The notes beneath the pieces were generated by a model. The model did no database searches. It was not told where the DNA came from and was given only the letters and a program-made list of their open reading frames with translations. Shown piece after piece: positions 33,151-41,764 of a stretch of DNA of 64,000 bases. The stretch's first letter is position 1. The number at the start of each line of letters is the position of its first letter. The stretch covers positions 889,501 through 953,500 of the forward strand of contig NZ_CP130565.1 of NCBI RefSeq assembly GCF_030534335.1. The letters run 5' to 3'. Position numbers and translations under genes: made by a program. The stretch is from Marivirga harenae. GTDB lineage: Bacteria; Bacteroidota; Bacteroidia; Cytophagales; Cyclobacteriaceae.

Positions 33151-33537
33151 TTAGTTCACGACATTTAAAATTTTAATTGTACTTTTTCCTTTGGGCAAAT
33201 CCCAATCAACTTCATCTCCTTTAGCATAACCAATCAAAGCCGACCCCATGGGCGATAAAAGAGAAATTTTATTTTCATTTATATTTTTTTCTGTTGGCTT
33301 CACCAAAATAATGTTGTTTCTTCTGCCATACGGAGTTTCCACATCCACTTTACTCCCGATTTTTATTACATCAACGGGCATCTCATTTTCTCTTTTTACG
33401 ATAGCATTAGAGAGCTCATTAGTTAATTTAATTATCCATGCTTCATTTTGTGTTTCATCTGAAGCTAAAAATTTCTTCACTAGATTTTGAATAAATTGAA
33501 ATTCCTTCTCCTCCAGAATTATTTGATTGTATTTCAT
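33151..33537 (-). CDS. GreA/GreB C-terminal domain (Rnk-like) protein
   Basis: The protein has 128 residues from ATG 33537. The longer reading adds 21 residues without family support. The C-terminal half is the FKBP-like GreA/GreB domain: IKIGSKVDVETPYGRRNNIILVKP, ISLLSPMGSALIGYAKGDEVDWDLPKGKSTIKIL. The N-terminal helical part is short and lacks the long coiled coil with acidic tip used by GreA to reactivate stalled RNA polymerase, as in Rnk proteins. It therefore probably binds RNA polymerase in the secondary channel without cleavage activity. Such small GreA-like genes are common in Bacteroidetes. Confidence 0.8.
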   Translation of the reverse strand: MKYNQIILEEKEFQFIQNLVKKFLASDETQNEAWIIKLTNELSNAIVKRENEMPVDVIKIGSKVDVETPYGRRNNIILVKPTEKNINENKISLLSPMGSALIGYAKGDEVDWDLPKGKSTIKILNVVN

Positions 33538-33764
33538 AATGGTATAATTGTTTGATTTAGACTTTTTATTTATTTGAACAAATGAAGCACTAGCTTCCAT
33601 TTGCTACAGAAGAATAATGCTTAAGATATTGCTACTCGATAAGCTAGAATTAAACTTTTTACTTATATTTTTTGATAAGAATTAAAAGTACTGCTGAGTT
33701 ATTGACTTTTAGGCATATGCAGGAAGACTCTATTGTTCATTTTATTTATCATAAGGCTAAGATT

Positions 33765-34022
33765 TTACTGATAATGTTCACAATGAAAAATCACTGCATC
33801 TTTTCGATACCAAGTGCAATTATCAATTAACTCACAGTTTTGGCAAAGCCCGCTGACTTTATCGGCATCTCTATCTGTATGTGTATCATTTTCAATCAAT
33901 GTAGAAGATAAGGCTGTAGATTTGCTGCTTGTTGAAAACTCCGAACAATCCCATATTAAGCCACTATTTTCCTTTCTTAGGCTACAATTAGTTCGATTAA
34001 CACAATTAAAACAAATATTCAT
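33765..34022 (-). CDS. Small protein with two copies of a four-Cys motif
   Basis: The 85-residue protein is unassigned. It has two similar modules at its ends: C4-x2-C7-x5-C13-x12-C26 followed by EF, and C-x2-C-x5-C-x11-C followed by HY, separated by a polar Ser/Thr/Asp linker (about 30-56). Each module could bind one zinc or iron ion, and the repeated form implies internal duplication. It has no signal peptide or membrane helix. The downstream genes are the GreA/Rnk-like and mreB-like genes on the same strand, about 230 nt away. A DNA- or protein-binding or redox-sensing role is possible. Confidence 0.55.
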   Translation of the reverse strand: MNICFNCVNRTNCSLRKENSGLIWDCSEFSTSSKSTALSSTLIENDTHTDRDADKVSGLCQNCELIDNCTWYRKDAVIFHCEHYQ

Positions 34023-34422
34023 CAGCTACGGCTTTTCGACTTAATACCAATTTGTATGCCATTAAAGTGACACTATGCTTAACCCCTTTATAATGAAGGA
34101 ACTACACATTTTTATCGCATCTATAAAAGAAAATGGGGTGGGTCAAAATTACCCGCTGGGGTATAATTACTCAATTTTAATCAGAACAAAATAGGGTTTA
34201 GGGGCAATCTTATATCACAAAAAGTCAACACAAACAATGGTGTCTTTGATCTCACATACCTGACCTTGAATTGCACAAGTAGTATTCAATAATTATCGTC
34301 TTTAATAACAACAAAAATTACAGCTGATTTACTTTTAAGCATAGATATACAGCTGGAATTTATGATTTAAGGAGTTCTGAATTTAAAGCAAGAATCGAAC
34401 TCAGGTTCTTAGTTAAAAGGTC
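34023..34422. other. Gene-free gap, nothing recognised
   Basis: This 400-nt AT-rich stretch contains no ORF that looks real, no clear terminator and no promoter box I trust. A short segment at 34389-34410 resembles a tRNA T-arm but fails a full fold and is listed among the rejected items. Confidence 0.5.
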
Positions 34423-35745
34423 TTAGCTTATTTTCATTCGTAAAGTTTTTCTGTCGATACCTAAAATTTCCGCTGCTTTTGACTTATTATTATCAACTGA
34501 TTGCAAAACCTTTAGAATATAATTTTTTTCCATCTCTTTCAGGGTCTTGTATTCTTCTTCCTTTACATTAGGGACAGGAATTTTAATATACTCAGGTAGC
34601 TGGGCAACATCTATAATTTCATCAGCCATTATTAAAGAGCGTTGTATAATATTTTCCAATTCTCTTATATTGCCGGGCCAACTGTGTCGTATTAATAATT
34701 CAATGGCTTTAGGAGTAATGTTAATATTATCTTTTTGGTATTCCTTCGAATATTTTTCGATAAAGTGATGAGTTAGTTGAGGAATATCTTCCTTTCTTTC
34801 TCTAAGAGATGGTGTGTGGACAGATATTACATTTAATCGGTAGTATAAGTCTTCACGAAATGTATTCGTTTTAGTCATAGCATGAAGATCACTGTTAGTG
34901 GCAGCAATTATTCTCACATCGATTTTTTGGGTTCTAGTGGCTCCAATCATCGTAATTTCTTTCTCTTGAATTACACGAAGTAACAAGGCTTGTACTGCAT
35001 AGGAAGCATTCCCTATTTCATCAAGAAATATAGTTCCTCCGTCTGCAGCCTGAAAAAATCCAGCTCTGGTTTCATTCGCTCCAGTAAACGATCCTTTTAC
35101 AAATCCAAAAAGCTCACTTTCCAAAAGGTTTTCAGGTATTGCCCCGCAATTAACTGTTACAAAAGGGGATTGCGAATATTTACTATTATAATGTATAGCT
35201 CTAGCCACTAATTCTTTTCCTGTGCCGCTTTCTCCTGTTATTAGTACGGTGGCTCTATTATTTTTAATTCTGTGTACCAGAGAAAGAACTTTTTCTAGAG
35301 CTAGAGAATTACCAATAAGCCCTGATTTCTCGATGTTTTTCAATGGGCTAACTGCAGATTGCGAAATACAAGCCTCTTCTTTTTCATTAAATGCTTTTTC
35401 TACTGCTGATTTTAATTCTTCAATAGTAAATGGTTTAATGAGATATTCCATAGCGCCTGATTTCACCGCTTCCACAGCACCTGAAACAGAGGGAAATCCA
35501 GTAATAACCAATACAGGTATATCAGGAAAGTGTTCAGAAGTGTATTTTATCAGCTCCATGCCATCTATTCCAGGCATCCTTAAATCGGTCAATAATAAAT
35601 CTATTTCAGAATTTTTCAGAATTTCTATTGCATCAGTTACATCAACAGCCTTAAATGTCTGATAGCCTAGTTTGGAAAGTTGTCTGTAAAGCACTTCCAA
35701 GACTTCGTAAGAATCGTCAACAATTAGTACGGTTTTATTTCTCAT
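34423..35745 (-). CDS. Sigma-54-dependent response regulator (NtrC family)
   Basis: The 440-residue protein has a receiver domain with phosphoacceptor D54 (LLLTDLRMPG), an AAA+ domain with Walker A GESGTGKE, Walker B-region GGTIFLDEIGN, and a C-terminal Fis-type helix-turn-helix (KAAEILGIDRKTLRMKIS). The sigma-54 contact loop reads GSFTGA instead of the usual GAFTGA. It activates sigma-54 promoters on phosphorylation. It overlaps the upstream kinase gene by four bases, so the two form a two-component pair. Its targets are not evident, and I found no convincing sigma-54 promoter in the island. Confidence 0.93.
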   Translation of the reverse strand: MRNKTVLIVDDSYEVLEVLYRQLSKLGYQTFKAVDVTDAIEILKNSEIDLLLTDLRMPGIDGMELIKYTSEHFPDIPVLVITGFPSVSGAVEAVKSGAMEYLIKPFTIEELKSAVEKAFNEKEEACISQSAVSPLKNIEKSGLIGNSLALEKVLSLVHRIKNNRATVLITGESGTGKELVARAIHYNSKYSQSPFVTVNCGAIPENLLESELFGFVKGSFTGANETRAGFFQAADGGTIFLDEIGNASYAVQALLLRVIQEKEITMIGATRTQKIDVRIIAATNSDLHAMTKTNTFREDLYYRLNVISVHTPSLRERKEDIPQLTHHFIEKYSKEYQKDNINITPKAIELLIRHSWPGNIRELENIIQRSLIMADEIIDVAQLPEYIKIPVPNVKEEEYKTLKEMEKNYILKVLQSVDNNKSKAAEILGIDRKTLRMKIS

Positions 35746-36836
35746 TGCTTTTGTTGTAATGGGAGTGAAACAATAAAAGTTGTACCGCCCTCTTCCTCAG
35801 AAGAAAAATTGATAGTGCCATTATGTTTTTTAATAATACCATGGACTACACTCAATCCCAAGCCAGAACCTTCACCTTCTGGCTTGGTAGTAAAAAACGG
35901 TTCAAAAATTCTGTCATTTATTTGTGAAGACATTCCTTTTCCATTGTCAATAAAGTACATTTTTAATTGATTATCTTCTTTTCTCAATTTAACGATAATA
36001 TAACCACCTGGTGGCGTTGCTTGAATAGCGTTGATAACCAAATTAAATATTACTTGTGTGATTTGAATAGGGTCAAGTTTCACAACAATATCTTCGGAAC
36101 TAAGCTGTAGGTTTAGCGATACTTCAGCATTTTGAAAACTTGGTTTAAGCAATTTTAAGGAATCCTCCATTAATGAATTGATAGAGATTGCTCTAATCTG
36201 TTGTGGCATTTCACATGCAAAAAACATCAGATTTTTAACTATCTCTCTGGCATGAAGTGTTGAATTGATGATTTTTTCAATATCATCTTGTATGTTCTTA
36301 TCACTTTTTTGAATTAGTTGGGCAAATCCCAAAATGCTCGTTAATGGCGTATTTAACTCATGTGCAATTCCAGCAGAAATCTGTCCCAATATTGCCAAAC
36401 GATCATTATGCCTAAATTTTCGTTCCATCAACTCCTCATTTTGTCTATGTTCAAAGTTTTCAATAAAAGTCCCTATTTCTTTTGCAAGCTTGACCAGAAG
36501 CTGATGTTCTTCTTGAAGAAAATCTGTCTTACTAAATTTTTGATCGGGGTAATGAATAATTAAATTTCCTTTTTCTTCTCCATTAACTTCGATGTTTACA
36601 CACTGAAATATTGTACTTCCTTGAAGAGTTCCAGAAATAAAGTGACCCTTGCGCAATGAAATCTCTGCAATCGCACTTTCAGAATGCCTCCAGGCTTTGG
36701 GAATCGCCTGAACAATTGCATTCATGGTTTTATCAAAAGAATTATGATGAAGAGTAATTATATTGGATATTTCATACAAGCAGGTTAATTCCTTTATCCG
36801 TTCGTTTAAGGTTTCTATTACGTTTTCAGCTTCCAT
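35742..36836 (-). CDS. GAF-domain sensor histidine kinase
   Basis: The protein has 364 residues from ATG 36836; a TTG six codons upstream is an alternative. A short coiled N-terminus is followed by a GAF-like domain (about 10-125) and then the H-box in GQISAGIAHELNTPLTSILGF. The ATP-binding N, G1 and G2 boxes are VIFNLVINAIQATP, FIDNGKGMS and GEGSGLGLSVVHGI. There are no membrane helices, so it senses a cytoplasmic signal. It overlaps and surely pairs with the NtrC-type regulator downstream. Its place between nad and nos genes suggests a nitrogen-oxide or redox cue, but no ligand residue can be named. Confidence 0.92.
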   Translation of the reverse strand: MEAENVIETLNERIKELTCLYEISNIITLHHNSFDKTMNAIVQAIPKAWRHSESAIAEISLRKGHFISGTLQGSTIFQCVNIEVNGEEKGNLIIHYPDQKFSKTDFLQEEHQLLVKLAKEIGTFIENFEHRQNEELMERKFRHNDRLAILGQISAGIAHELNTPLTSILGFAQLIQKSDKNIQDDIEKIINSTLHAREIVKNLMFFACEMPQQIRAISINSLMEDSLKLLKPSFQNAEVSLNLQLSSEDIVVKLDPIQITQVIFNLVINAIQATPPGGYIIVKLRKEDNQLKMYFIDNGKGMSSQINDRIFEPFFTTKPEGEGSGLGLSVVHGIIKKHNGTINFSSEEEGGTTFIVSLPLQQKQ

Positions 36837-36913
36837 TAGTAGTAGTTTCTTCAAACTTACTAATTTTCGGTTTCACTAACTCATTTTAATAGAATTGGTA
36901 TTGAACAGAGAAA

Positions 36914-37978
36914 TTAGTTAAAAGCTTTAAAATCCCGACTCTTATTCCAAAAATAACTTAAAGCCATACTCAAAAACATTAATAGGATTATCCAGCCGTT
37001 GGCTACTCCTAAAAATTGCCGGAGTTCTATATTTCCAACAAATGATGCCCAAACTCTTCCAATTAAAGTTAGCTGGAAGAATAGCCAGGGGATATAAAGT
37101 CCTGGATGATAAATCAATCTTTTCACTTTTACCACAGCCGGAAAGATGATAGGAGCATGTGCCCAAATCATGGAAAAGGCAAAACCCAAAAAGAAGCTAT
37201 GCACCCACACATCATAATATAAGCTGTGCTTCTCAAGAAAAATCATAATGAGGGCGTGGACTAATAACCACATAAAACCAACAATCAAACCTAGTCCGAT
37301 GTATCGATATTCTCCTTTTTTCTTCACAGATATTCTTGCCATATCAAATCGCAACAGCCAAAGAGCAATTAAGGAAATCAAAATTCCGGTAATGCGACTT
37401 CCACCGAAATGGAAAGGGATGAAAAAACTAGCAAATACACCTGCAATCAATACATATAAAAGAATAACATATATCTTTTTGACAGGTAAAAATCGGCTCA
37501 GCTCTAATCTTTCTCCTACAATAGTGAATAGTAAAAAAGCAATCCACCAAGGCACTACCATAGGGATAAAATCTGATTTCAGTAATAAAGCATTACCCAC
37601 AGCCCAGCAAAAAGCTCCCAATGTGATCACATAATGCGAGGCTTCTTTGACTTTCATACTTTGGATGTACATCAGAAAAGTTAAGCCTGCAGAGGAGAGC
37701 ACTAAACTGATAATGGCAATTTGAGTGAAGACAAACAGGTTTAAAGGCAAAGCTAAAATTGCCAGAATAGGAATTAAAAACCAGCTTTTGTTTTTCATCA
37801 CAACAGCTCTTTCCATGCTGATTAAAGCCCCCATAAAACTTCCTGTCATAATGATTCCATGATGAAAAGCAGCTTCTGTAATGTTAAATTGTGCCCAACC
37901 CAAGCGCAACCAACCGCCAATGATACCCATTATCAATGAAAGCATCACAAAGGGCAATATCCAGATGTGCTTTGGCAT
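36914..37978 (-). CDS. NnrS-like polytopic membrane protein at the end of the nos cluster
   Basis: The 354-residue protein has about ten to twelve membrane helices and little soluble sequence. The first loop has His residues (FNITEAAFHHGIIMTGSFMGA), and the later segment WVHSFFLGFAFSMIWAHAPIIFPAVVK resembles the 'H..G..G.M..AM...' helices of NnrS, a haem-copper membrane protein that protects against NO stress. Overall similarity is weak, so the name is tentative. It directly abuts nosY without a gap and ends the nos operon. A role in NO or copper handling is inferred from position and the conserved His. Confidence 0.55.
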   Translation of the reverse strand: MPKHIWILPFVMLSLIMGIIGGWLRLGWAQFNITEAAFHHGIIMTGSFMGALISMERAVVMKNKSWFLIPILAILALPLNLFVFTQIAIISLVLSSAGLTFLMYIQSMKVKEASHYVITLGAFCWAVGNALLLKSDFIPMVVPWWIAFLLFTIVGERLELSRFLPVKKIYVILLYVLIAGVFASFFIPFHFGGSRITGILISLIALWLLRFDMARISVKKKGEYRYIGLGLIVGFMWLLVHALIMIFLEKHSLYYDVWVHSFFLGFAFSMIWAHAPIIFPAVVKVKRLIYHPGLYIPWLFFQLTLIGRVWASFVGNIELRQFLGVANGWIILLMFLSMALSYFWNKSRDFKAFN

Positions 37979-38746
37979 TTATAAATCCTTTTTGTTGTAG
38001 GCTTTTAGTGATAATCCAAGTGGAAGAACAGTCCATACCAGCATGACTAGCAAAATAATGCTGATGCCCCAATTCTCGGTAAATACTTTTTGAAAAATAG
38101 CACCACTATAGCCCATTAAAGCCGCTGCCTCTGTTTGCATCAGAACCAGGATTCGCATCAAATCAACAGGGTTTATAAAGCTGATATATAAGACTAACTT
38201 TTCAATTGGGTAGTCACTGAAATTGTACATTAAAAGCAGAATGATTCCGTCAAACAGCAGCACAAAATACACCCAAATGAGAAGTGAGAAACCCATCCCT
38301 TTTGATTTATCTTTGGTCCAAACGGCCACACCTAAAGCTAATGCAACAAATATAAAGTTAAGAAATGTAGTGCCTAGGATCATAAATATGGAAGCCGTTC
38401 CAGCATTCATAATCAGTAAAGGAATACCTGCCCCGAGTAGGTAAACGCAAGTAAAAACTACAGCAAGACTTAAATACAATGCCATAAACAGCGTTTTTCT
38501 CTTGATTGGCTGTGCATGCATCAGCATCATAAACTCATACATATTGTAAAAATATATGGTAGCGAAAATCAGGCATATCATGGGCGTCACTAATAGGCTA
38601 ACATTCAGTATGCCTGTTAGTGCTTTATCTCCCTGCCCTTGCAAACTGAAAAGACCAAAACAAACTGCCCACAAAAATATTAAGTAGAGCAGCATGACCT
38701 TATTTTTCAGTAAGTCAGCTGTTATAAATTTGGCTATTTTAAACAT
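37979..38746 (-). CDS. nosY: NosY-type ABC transporter permease
   Basis: The 255-residue protein has six membrane helices and the ABC-2 permease layout, with the N-terminus MFKIAKFITADLLKNKVMLLYL. It is the partner of the ATPase encoded directly upstream, which overlaps by eight bases. In Nos systems NosDFY assembles the CuZ site of N2O reductase, with NosY as the membrane channel that works with periplasmic NosD. It belongs to the tight run nosL-nosD-nosF-nosY. Confidence 0.88.
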   Translation of the reverse strand: MFKIAKFITADLLKNKVMLLYLIFLWAVCFGLFSLQGQGDKALTGILNVSLLVTPMICLIFATIYFYNMYEFMMLMHAQPIKRKTLFMALYLSLAVVFTCVYLLGAGIPLLIMNAGTASIFMILGTTFLNFIFVALALGVAVWTKDKSKGMGFSLLIWVYFVLLFDGIILLLMYNFSDYPIEKLVLYISFINPVDLMRILVLMQTEAAALMGYSGAIFQKVFTENWGISIILLVMLVWTVLPLGLSLKAYNKKDL

Positions 38747-39458
38747 AGTGATTTTCGGTATTTAAAATGCTGGCAATAATTTTATTTAATCGGCTTTCAG
38801 ATGTCTCTTCTTTTAGAGCAGTCATTTGCTTATCAAAATATAAACTTCCATCCATCAGGTAGACCACCCGGTCTGCTATATCATCCAGATCATTCAAAAT
38901 ATGAGAGGTAATCAATACCAATTTATTTTCCTTTTCAATAGCCTCTTTCAACTTTTTCTTTAATATTTCATTTGATACAGGATCTAAACCGGCAGTAGGC
39001 TCATCCAAAATTAAAATCTCGGGTTTGAAAAGAAACGCCAAGGCAGCACTTACCTTTTGTCTCATCCCGCCAGATAATATTCCCAATTTCTTTTTGCGCA
39101 TATTATCGATATTGAATGCTTCATATAAAGAAAGATCATAATCTGTCACATCTTGTCGAATGCTTTTCATCATTTTGAAAAGCTGCTGCACTGACATATG
39201 CTCAGGGAATCTATTGATTTGGGGCATGTATCCGATTTTTGATCGATAATCACTTTGATTTCGGATATTTTCATTTTGCACATGAATCTCTCCTTTTTCA
39301 ATCGTGACCAATGCTAAAATGCTTTTTATCAGCGTGGTCTTGCCTGACCCATTTGGCCCAATTAAAGCCACACACTCTCCAGCATTAAATTGGAGATTAA
39401 TCTCATTTAATACCTTATGTTTTGCAAAATGCTTATTTAAATCTTTAATCTTGATCAT
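38739..39458 (-). CDS. nosF: NosF-type ABC transporter ATPase
   Basis: The protein has 239 residues from ATG 39458. The longer reading overlaps nosD coding sequence and adds unrelated residues. Walker A is GPNGSGKTT, the signature LSGGMRQK, Walker B ILILDEPTAGLDP, and the H-loop His lies in ITSHILND. With NosY and NosD it forms the copper/sulfur-handling machinery for N2O reductase maturation. It overlaps nosD by 14 nt and nosY by eight. Confidence 0.92.
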   Translation of the reverse strand: MIKIKDLNKHFAKHKVLNEINLQFNAGECVALIGPNGSGKTTLIKSILALVTIEKGEIHVQNENIRNQSDYRSKIGYMPQINRFPEHMSVQQLFKMMKSIRQDVTDYDLSLYEAFNIDNMRKKKLGILSGGMRQKVSAALAFLFKPEILILDEPTAGLDPVSNEILKKKLKEAIEKENKLVLITSHILNDLDDIADRVVYLMDGSLYFDKQMTALKEETSESRLNKIIASILNTENHYV

Positions 39459-40686
39459 AGTGATTGGGTTTAATCTTCGGTTTTTGATCAATAAGTTGTT
39501 CGGGAATAAATTGAGGAAAAAGGCGTTCTGCTGCATCCAAACTATTCACCAAAAAACTGTGTAATAACATACTGGCCGCTGGAATTTTGTCCGTGACTAT
39601 TGCAAAAAGATTTACTGGACGATGCGGTACATCCCCAATCCCGTCCTTATTTAAATCATAGCCGGAATATTGGCTCCAGTAATTTCCTTCAAAGTGATTG
39701 AGATTTGATTTAGAGTTGGTCAGCACTTCAAAAGTATTGCCCACAAAATCGTTTTTTATAATCTGATTATCCAGACTATTACCTTTAATGTCCATGGCTT
39801 TGCCATTATTGTGAAAGAGATTGCTTTTAATTGAGAGCCTATTGGCTCCTTCGGCATAAATTCCAACAGTATTGCGCGAGAAGTTATTATTTTCTATGCT
39901 TCCATCTGAAATCTCTTTAAGCAATAATCCATAACTGGCACCGCCCCAATTATCAAGAAATTGGTTATCTCTCATTTCAATGTGCTTGCTGAACATTACT
40001 GCTACACCGGATCCGTTATCTTGAAATCGGTTATTCTCGTACTGGTCATAATTGGAAAACATAAAGTGCAATCCATAACGCATATTGTTTTTGCTTAAGT
40101 TATTGGCAATGTAGCTTTCATCCACAAATTCGAAATAGATCCCATCTCTATGAAAGGATACTTCATTATTAGTCACTTGAATGCGTTTTCCTTGCCAAAT
40201 ATGGATTGCGTTTCCTGCAGTGGATTCGTCTTGGGCTCCTCCGATTACTTTATTTCCATCAACAATGCAGTTGTTCGATTTTTGTAGATAAATCCCGAAG
40301 AAGGTATTGATGAGCGTGTTATTTAAAATTTTAACATCCCGAACTCTATTCAACCTTATAGCAGCTCGGTCTTTAATATAACTTACTCCAATGTTCTTCA
40401 ATGTTAGGTTTTGAATGATCACACCATCACTTTGAACTATAAATATTTCATCGCCTTCTTGACTATCCACTATGGCTCCCACTTCTCCGATGATAGTCAA
40501 AGGCTTTTCAATAGAGATTAAATTTTCATAATACACTCCTGGTTTTATGATAATAGTATCATACGCTATCGCTTGTAGAATTGACTCTTTTATTGAATTA
40601 TTTGAATTGGCAATAATAGGCTTTGCTGAAAGACTAGCTGAAAATAAAATAGCAAAGAAAAAGGCACTCAAGAAGTAGCGGATCAT
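39445..40686 (-). CDS. nosD: NosD, periplasmic copper-site maturation protein
   Basis: The 413-residue protein has a signal peptide (ending LSASLSA) and repeats of the right-handed parallel beta-helix type, with many 'N..I..N.F..N..G' turns (for example VRDVKILNNTLINTFFGIYL and NNCIVDGNKVIGG). A C-terminal segment with 'GNYWSQYSGYDLNKDGIGDVPHRPV' chemistry is shared by NosD proteins. NosD delivers or stabilises copper at NosZ and docks on NosFY. It follows nosL after 23 nt. Confidence 0.93.
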   Translation of the reverse strand: MIRYFLSAFFFAILFSASLSAKPIIANSNNSIKESILQAIAYDTIIIKPGVYYENLISIEKPLTIIGEVGAIVDSQEGDEIFIVQSDGVIIQNLTLKNIGVSYIKDRAAIRLNRVRDVKILNNTLINTFFGIYLQKSNNCIVDGNKVIGGAQDESTAGNAIHIWQGKRIQVTNNEVSFHRDGIYFEFVDESYIANNLSKNNMRYGLHFMFSNYDQYENNRFQDNGSGVAVMFSKHIEMRDNQFLDNWGGASYGLLLKEISDGSIENNNFSRNTVGIYAEGANRLSIKSNLFHNNGKAMDIKGNSLDNQIIKNDFVGNTFEVLTNSKSNLNHFEGNYWSQYSGYDLNKDGIGDVPHRPVNLFAIVTDKIPAASMLLHSFLVNSLDAAERLFPQFIPEQLIDQKPKIKPNHYDQD

Positions 40687-40709
40687 TAACTGTTAAAATT
40701 TAAATGGTT

Positions 40710-41120
40710 TCAATAGAAATTATCTTTTAATTGAGTCCAATTCAAACTTTCAAATTCTTTGGGTTGATTAGCAAATGACGCCAAATTTTTACCCATTGGA
40801 CTTTTAAAGTTTTCATTTTGCACGAAATGAAGTTCCTCCACATTTTTAAGTTTATTCGGTTCATCATAAGCTACTGCCATGATATAGCTAAACTTTGTTT
40901 CAGGATTTTCTTTCAGGTAAGGAAGCATACATTCAACAGCATCGAATTTATACACTCTGCCTTTATCAGTCACCAATTCAGCACCATACTTGGGATCAGA
41001 AATTGTCATTTTACAATAGATACAATGATCATTTCCAAAATTTATAGGTTCAGGTTCAACAGAGCATGCTAAAAAAACTGAAATAAAACAGATCGAAAAT
41101 AAGAGCCTCGGAAATCTCAT
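40710..41120 (-). CDS. nosL: NosL, copper-binding lipoprotein
   Basis: The 136-residue lipoprotein has a lipobox ending at C19 (FLACS) and the copper motif C33-x2-C36-x-M38 (DHCIYCKM). It continues with YGAELVTDKGRVYKFDAVECM, typical of NosL. It holds Cu(I) in the periplasm and hands it to the NosZ or NosDFY machinery. It overlaps the upstream membrane-protein gene by four bases. Confidence 0.92.
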   Translation of the reverse strand: MRFPRLLFSICFISVFLACSVEPEPINFGNDHCIYCKMTISDPKYGAELVTDKGRVYKFDAVECMLPYLKENPETKFSYIMAVAYDEPNKLKNVEELHFVQNENFKSPMGKNLASFANQPKEFESLNWTQLKDNFY

Positions 41121-41704
41121 TTACTTTTTCTTTTGATCCAAAATGCAGCAAAGGCAAATAAAGTAGATAGTCCTAAGAACCCACTTCCCAAATGAGGATA
41201 GGAGGTCACATAAAAATTCAGCAGATCCTTTTCACCTAAAAGTGGCGGCATATAAGTCATACCTGGAACTTTAATAGGAGCTTTGGGATCAAGATTGTGC
41301 CCATAATCGTATAACCATAAATAAAAATCATAAATCCCAAGCGCTCCTAAAATTGCTATAATAATAAACCAAGATAAGTAAGCCCAAGCTTTATTGATCG
41401 CTAATGATATCAGTCCCAGTGCCATCATCGCATAAGCCACCATTGGAAAATACTTTAATTCAGCTATGGAATCAGGCTCAATGTACTGCATTCCTATGTA
41501 GTGATTCAGAATATTGATGTTTTGAATGATATTCTTCTCACTGCCTGAAATTTTATTTATCCAGATATGCATTTTAAGTCCACCGGGAAATTGTGCGGCA
41601 TCTAAGGTTATTTGCCATAAAGGAAATAGAAACACCCCCCCTAGTGACAGGACAGCTAATAGCATCAGCAATTGCGGAAATCTGCTTTTTTGCTTGAGTG
41701 ACAT
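41117..41704 (-). CDS. Unassigned four-helix membrane protein in the nos cluster
   Basis: The 195-residue protein has four membrane helices (about 12-30, 89-107, 112-130 and 170-188) and a periplasmic loop with HIWINKISGSEKNIIQNINILNHYIG. A second conserved-looking segment is KVPGMTYMPPLLGEKDLLNFYVTSYPH. The several His and Met residues on outward loops would suit copper or haem handling. It overlaps nosL by four bases and follows the nosZ terminator. Similar small proteins lie beside nosZ in other Bacteroidetes as far as I recall, but I know no function. Confidence 0.65.
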   Translation of the reverse strand: MSLKQKSRFPQLLMLLAVLSLGGVFLFPLWQITLDAAQFPGGLKMHIWINKISGSEKNIIQNINILNHYIGMQYIEPDSIAELKYFPMVAYAMMALGLISLAINKAWAYLSWFIIIAILGALGIYDFYLWLYDYGHNLDPKAPIKVPGMTYMPPLLGEKDLLNFYVTSYPHLGSGFLGLSTLFAFAAFWIKRKSK

Positions 41705-41726
41705 GATGGTTTATATTAAATATGTA

Positions 41727-41755
41727 AGAAAAAACTGCCGGAATTTCCGGCAGTT
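41727..41755 (-). terminator. Terminator/attenuator directly after nosZ
   Basis: AACTGCCGGAA (41733-41743) pairs with TTCCGGCAGTT (41745-41755), a near-perfect GC-rich stem, and on the minus strand it is followed by a run of T. It lies inside the nos cluster, so it should lower expression of the maturation genes relative to nosZ, or they have another promoter. Confidence 0.85.
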
Positions 41756-41764
41756 CATTAGAAT

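Noticed and set aside
34386-34412. Minus-strand T-arm-like sequence (GAGTTCGATTC) suggesting a tRNA or an integration-site remnant
   Set aside because: The T-stem has mismatches, and no acceptor, D or anticodon stem can be built around it. No integrase is nearby.
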